Shown here piece by piece: positions 33,688 to 35,207 of a DNA stretch of 35,207 nucleotides (the first letter of the stretch is position 1; the number at the start of each line of letters is the position of its first letter). The notes beneath the pieces were generated by a model. It saw only the letters and a list, made by a program, of their open reading frames with translations. It was not told where the DNA came from and did no database searches. The stretch is from DATKEH01 sp035546355 (GTDB lineage Bacteria > Acidobacteriota > Thermoanaerobaculia > Multivoradales > JAIOJS01): contig DATKEH010000231.1 in assembly GCA_035546355.1 (NCBI GenBank), forward strand, positions 1 to 35,207, read 5' to 3'. A program made the position numbers and the translations under genes.

Positions 33688-35106
33688 CTACAGAGTTGCT
33701 GGCCCGGCTCGGATGAGTCGCTGGCAGCCGAGGAGGAAGAGCTCCTGGTAGGGGTGGCTCGACGAGAGCGAGCAGGTGATCCGGCGCACGCTGATGCGGA
33801 TGCGGGCGCCGATCTTGAGCAGCTTGAGCCGGATGGTGTCGCAGCGAGCGCGGGCGAGGCTGGTACCCACCAGGGCGATACGCCGCACCTCGTCCAGCAG
33901 TAGATAGGCCACCGAGGACAGCCACAGGCGGAGCTGATTGACCCGCATCAGCCGCGCCGAGGTACGGTCGGCAAACAGGTACAGCTGCTGCTCCTTGATG
34001 CGATTCTCCATCTCGCCGCGGGCGCAGTAGAGCTGCTCGTAGACCATGGCGGCAGCGACCTCGCCGATTGCCAGCGAGGTGACGACGAAACGCGGATTGG
34101 GCCCGCGCTCCAGGATTTCGGCCTTGCCCACGACTCGTCGGCTACGACTCCACGAGTCGAGGGTGCGATAGCGGATCTCCTGGTAGACCCGCGCCGGCTC
34201 CCCGGTTTCGGCGCAGATCGCCTCGGCAGCCTCCATCCCGGGCTCGAGGGCCTCCTCGAGGCGGGAGTTGCGTGCCAGGCCAAAGACATAGTCGACGCCA
34301 TGCTGCTCGCACCACCCCATCAGCGCCTCGCGAGCAAACCCCGAGTCCCCGCGCAGCACGATCGCCACGTCGGGCCAGCGAGCCCGGATCTGGCTGACGA
34401 TGCGCTCGACCTCCTCCACGGCACCGGCCGAGGCATCGATGTTGGATCGGCGCAACCGCGCGCACAGCAGATGCGAGCCGCAGAAGACGTACAGCGGCAG
34501 ATAGCAGTAGTGGCCGTAGTAGCCGTGGAAGAAGCGCCCCTCCTGAGCCCCATGCAGAGGATCGTCGGTGGCGTCGAGGTCGAGCACGATCTGCTCGGGT
34601 GGCTCGGAGTGAGCGGCGAGAAACGCGTCGACGAAGAAGGCATCTACTGCCGCAGGATCCACAGCGATGCGGCGGTAGCGATCGTCCTCGGCCTCGCCCG
34701 ACACACCCCATTCGAGGCGATTGAGGGTGCTCTTGCCCGCCAACGGCCGGCCTCGATCCTCGCTACGTCGGCGATCGCCACCAGTCGGATCGGCCTTGCC
34801 CACCAGCGCCGCCAGCAGCGGCTCGCGCCGCAACTCGTCGTGATCGACCAGATCCTCGTAGCCCAGAGCCAGCGCAAAGACGCGCTGCCGGAGTAACTGC
34901 TCGACCGTGTGCTCGCGCCGCTGCGGATGGCGATGGTCCACGAAACACTCGGCGAAGCGGCCCACCAGCTGACGCACCCGATCGGCCTGGTGAAGCAGCA
35001 CCGCGCCACCGTCCGAGGAGATCTCGCCACCGTCGAAGCGAGCCACCAGCTCCCGACGCCCCGGAAAGCCTTGCAAGACGAGCTGCGGAAGATTACAGTC
35101 TGTCAT
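33688..35106 (-). CDS. IS1380-family transposase
   Basis: DDE transposase of 472 residues. The N-terminus has RFDGGEISSDGGAVLLHQAD, the family's entry motif. The catalytic aspartates are in VLDLDATDDPLHG (first) and VLRGDSGFARE (second), and the glutamate in ARGEMENRIKEQQLYLFADR, the long-spaced DDE order of IS1380. GRFFHGYYGHYCYLPLYVFC is another family stretch. ATG at 35106 has GAGGAG about nine bases upstream; the frame is open to 35154 but that start has no such site and extends toward the IS end. Length and motifs are intact, so it is probably functional. Codon use appears a little less GC-skewed than in the glycan genes. Confidence 0.93.
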   Translation of the reverse strand: MTDCNLPQLVLQGFPGRRELVARFDGGEISSDGGAVLLHQADRVRQLVGRFAECFVDHRHPQRREHTVEQLLRQRVFALALGYEDLVDHDELRREPLLAALVGKADPTGGDRRRSEDRGRPLAGKSTLNRLEWGVSGEAEDDRYRRIAVDPAAVDAFFVDAFLAAHSEPPEQIVLDLDATDDPLHGAQEGRFFHGYYGHYCYLPLYVFCGSHLLCARLRRSNIDASAGAVEEVERIVSQIRARWPDVAIVLRGDSGFAREALMGWCEQHGVDYVFGLARNSRLEEALEPGMEAAEAICAETGEPARVYQEIRYRTLDSWSRSRRVVGKAEILERGPNPRFVVTSLAIGEVAAAMVYEQLYCARGEMENRIKEQQLYLFADRTSARLMRVNQLRLWLSSVAYLLLDEVRRIALVGTSLARARCDTIRLKLLKIGARIRISVRRITCSLSSSHPYQELFLLGCQRLIRAGPATL

Positions 35107-35187
35107 TGAGGGCTGCTCCTCATCTGTGCGGTTAAATGGTTGTGGACAAACCACTTATAGCACAGATGGCAGCCCTTTTTTCACTTT

Positions 35188-35206
35188 TGGTGAGAAATCC
35201 GGGCTA
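35188..35206 (-). repeat. Right terminal inverted repeat of the IS1380-family element
   Basis: Reads TAGCCCGGATTTCTCACCA on the minus strand. Only base 35207 (g) is visible beyond it, so the target duplication cannot be confirmed within the window. Confidence 0.85.
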
Positions 35207-35207
35207 G

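Larger units (their letters stand above)
33480..35206 (-). mobile_element. Complete IS1380-family insertion sequence
   Basis: About 1727 bases, one transposase gene on the minus strand, about 208 bases of 3' non-coding DNA and imperfect terminal inverted repeats (33480-33498 and 35188-35206; 16 of 19 match, TAGCCCG-nnn-TTCTCACCA). The element has interrupted an SGNH gene. If its true ends are 33481 and 35205, the left flank is AGTT and the two visible bases on the right are AG, compatible with, but not proving, the four-base target duplication usual for this family. A second copy, inverted, ends at 131. Confidence 0.88.

Noticed and set aside
1..35207. CRISPR arrays, tRNA or rRNA genes, phage genes, toxin-antitoxin or secondary-metabolite modules
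   Set aside because: Looked for and not seen. Repeats are limited to the IS ends and one short tandem duplication, and no structural RNA signature was recognised.
1..35207. Circular molecule closed by the repeated ends
   Set aside because: The end repeats are inverted, not direct, so they do not indicate circularity. They are explained by two copies of one IS.

Overview
The window is 35.2 kb of very GC-rich, almost fully coding DNA. It reads as an extracellular-polysaccharide or surface-glycan locus of a diderm (Gram-negative type) bacterium. The support is lipobox-bearing lipoproteins, an O-antigen ligase/polymerase-type protein, an AlgI/AlgX-type O-acetylation module, many lipid-linked-sugar (GT-C) glycosyltransferases and an exported esterase ending in a type I dockerin. 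That mix suits environmental high-GC lineages such as Acidobacteriota or Myxococcota, but nothing here fixes the taxon.

Layout. 1-131 is the tail of an IS1380-family element. 224-1501 (-) is an O-antigen ligase/Wzy-like protein. 1834-9799 (-) is a sugar-nucleotide epimerase followed by an O-acetylation operon: AlgI-like MBOAT, a large AlgX-like protein, a lipoprotein AlgX-like protein, and an 853-residue multidomain lipoprotein. From 9814 the strand switches. A cytosolic GT4 (9814-10974) is followed by an unbroken chain of overlapping genes from 11142 to 25506: a second GT4, seven GT-C type membrane glycosyltransferases (two of them broken) and an SGNH hydrolase. Most junctions are ATGA/GTGA type. 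25539-26855 (-) is a convergent secreted SGNH esterase with a dockerin. 26912-30069 (+) is an SGNH protein plus another GT-C enzyme. 30191-33245 (+) is a methyltransferase, a third GT4-like enzyme and a PIG-L deacetylase. 33331-33477 (-) is the C-terminal stump of another SGNH protein, cut off by a complete IS1380-family element (33480-35206).

Likely joint role (inference). Cytosolic GT4 enzymes would assemble a lipid-linked glycan from sugars supplied in part by the epimerase. Membrane GT-C enzymes would add residues on the periplasmic face from polyprenyl-phosphate sugars. The Wzy/WaaL-like protein would polymerise or ligate. AlgI plus the AlgX-like and other SGNH proteins would add or remove acyl groups, and the PIG-L protein would N-deacetylate. 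No flippase, ABC exporter or priming transferase is visible, so the locus is either part of a larger one or relies on genes elsewhere.

Main points of interest: the segment is bracketed by inverted IS1380 ends, one of which has truncated an SGNH gene; two glycosyltransferases carry lesions while keeping their start/stop overlaps; and one C-terminal domain is shared by the AlgX-like acetyltransferase and the neighbouring beta-propeller/PKD/LamG lipoprotein. Genes were identified by reading motifs, not by database search.
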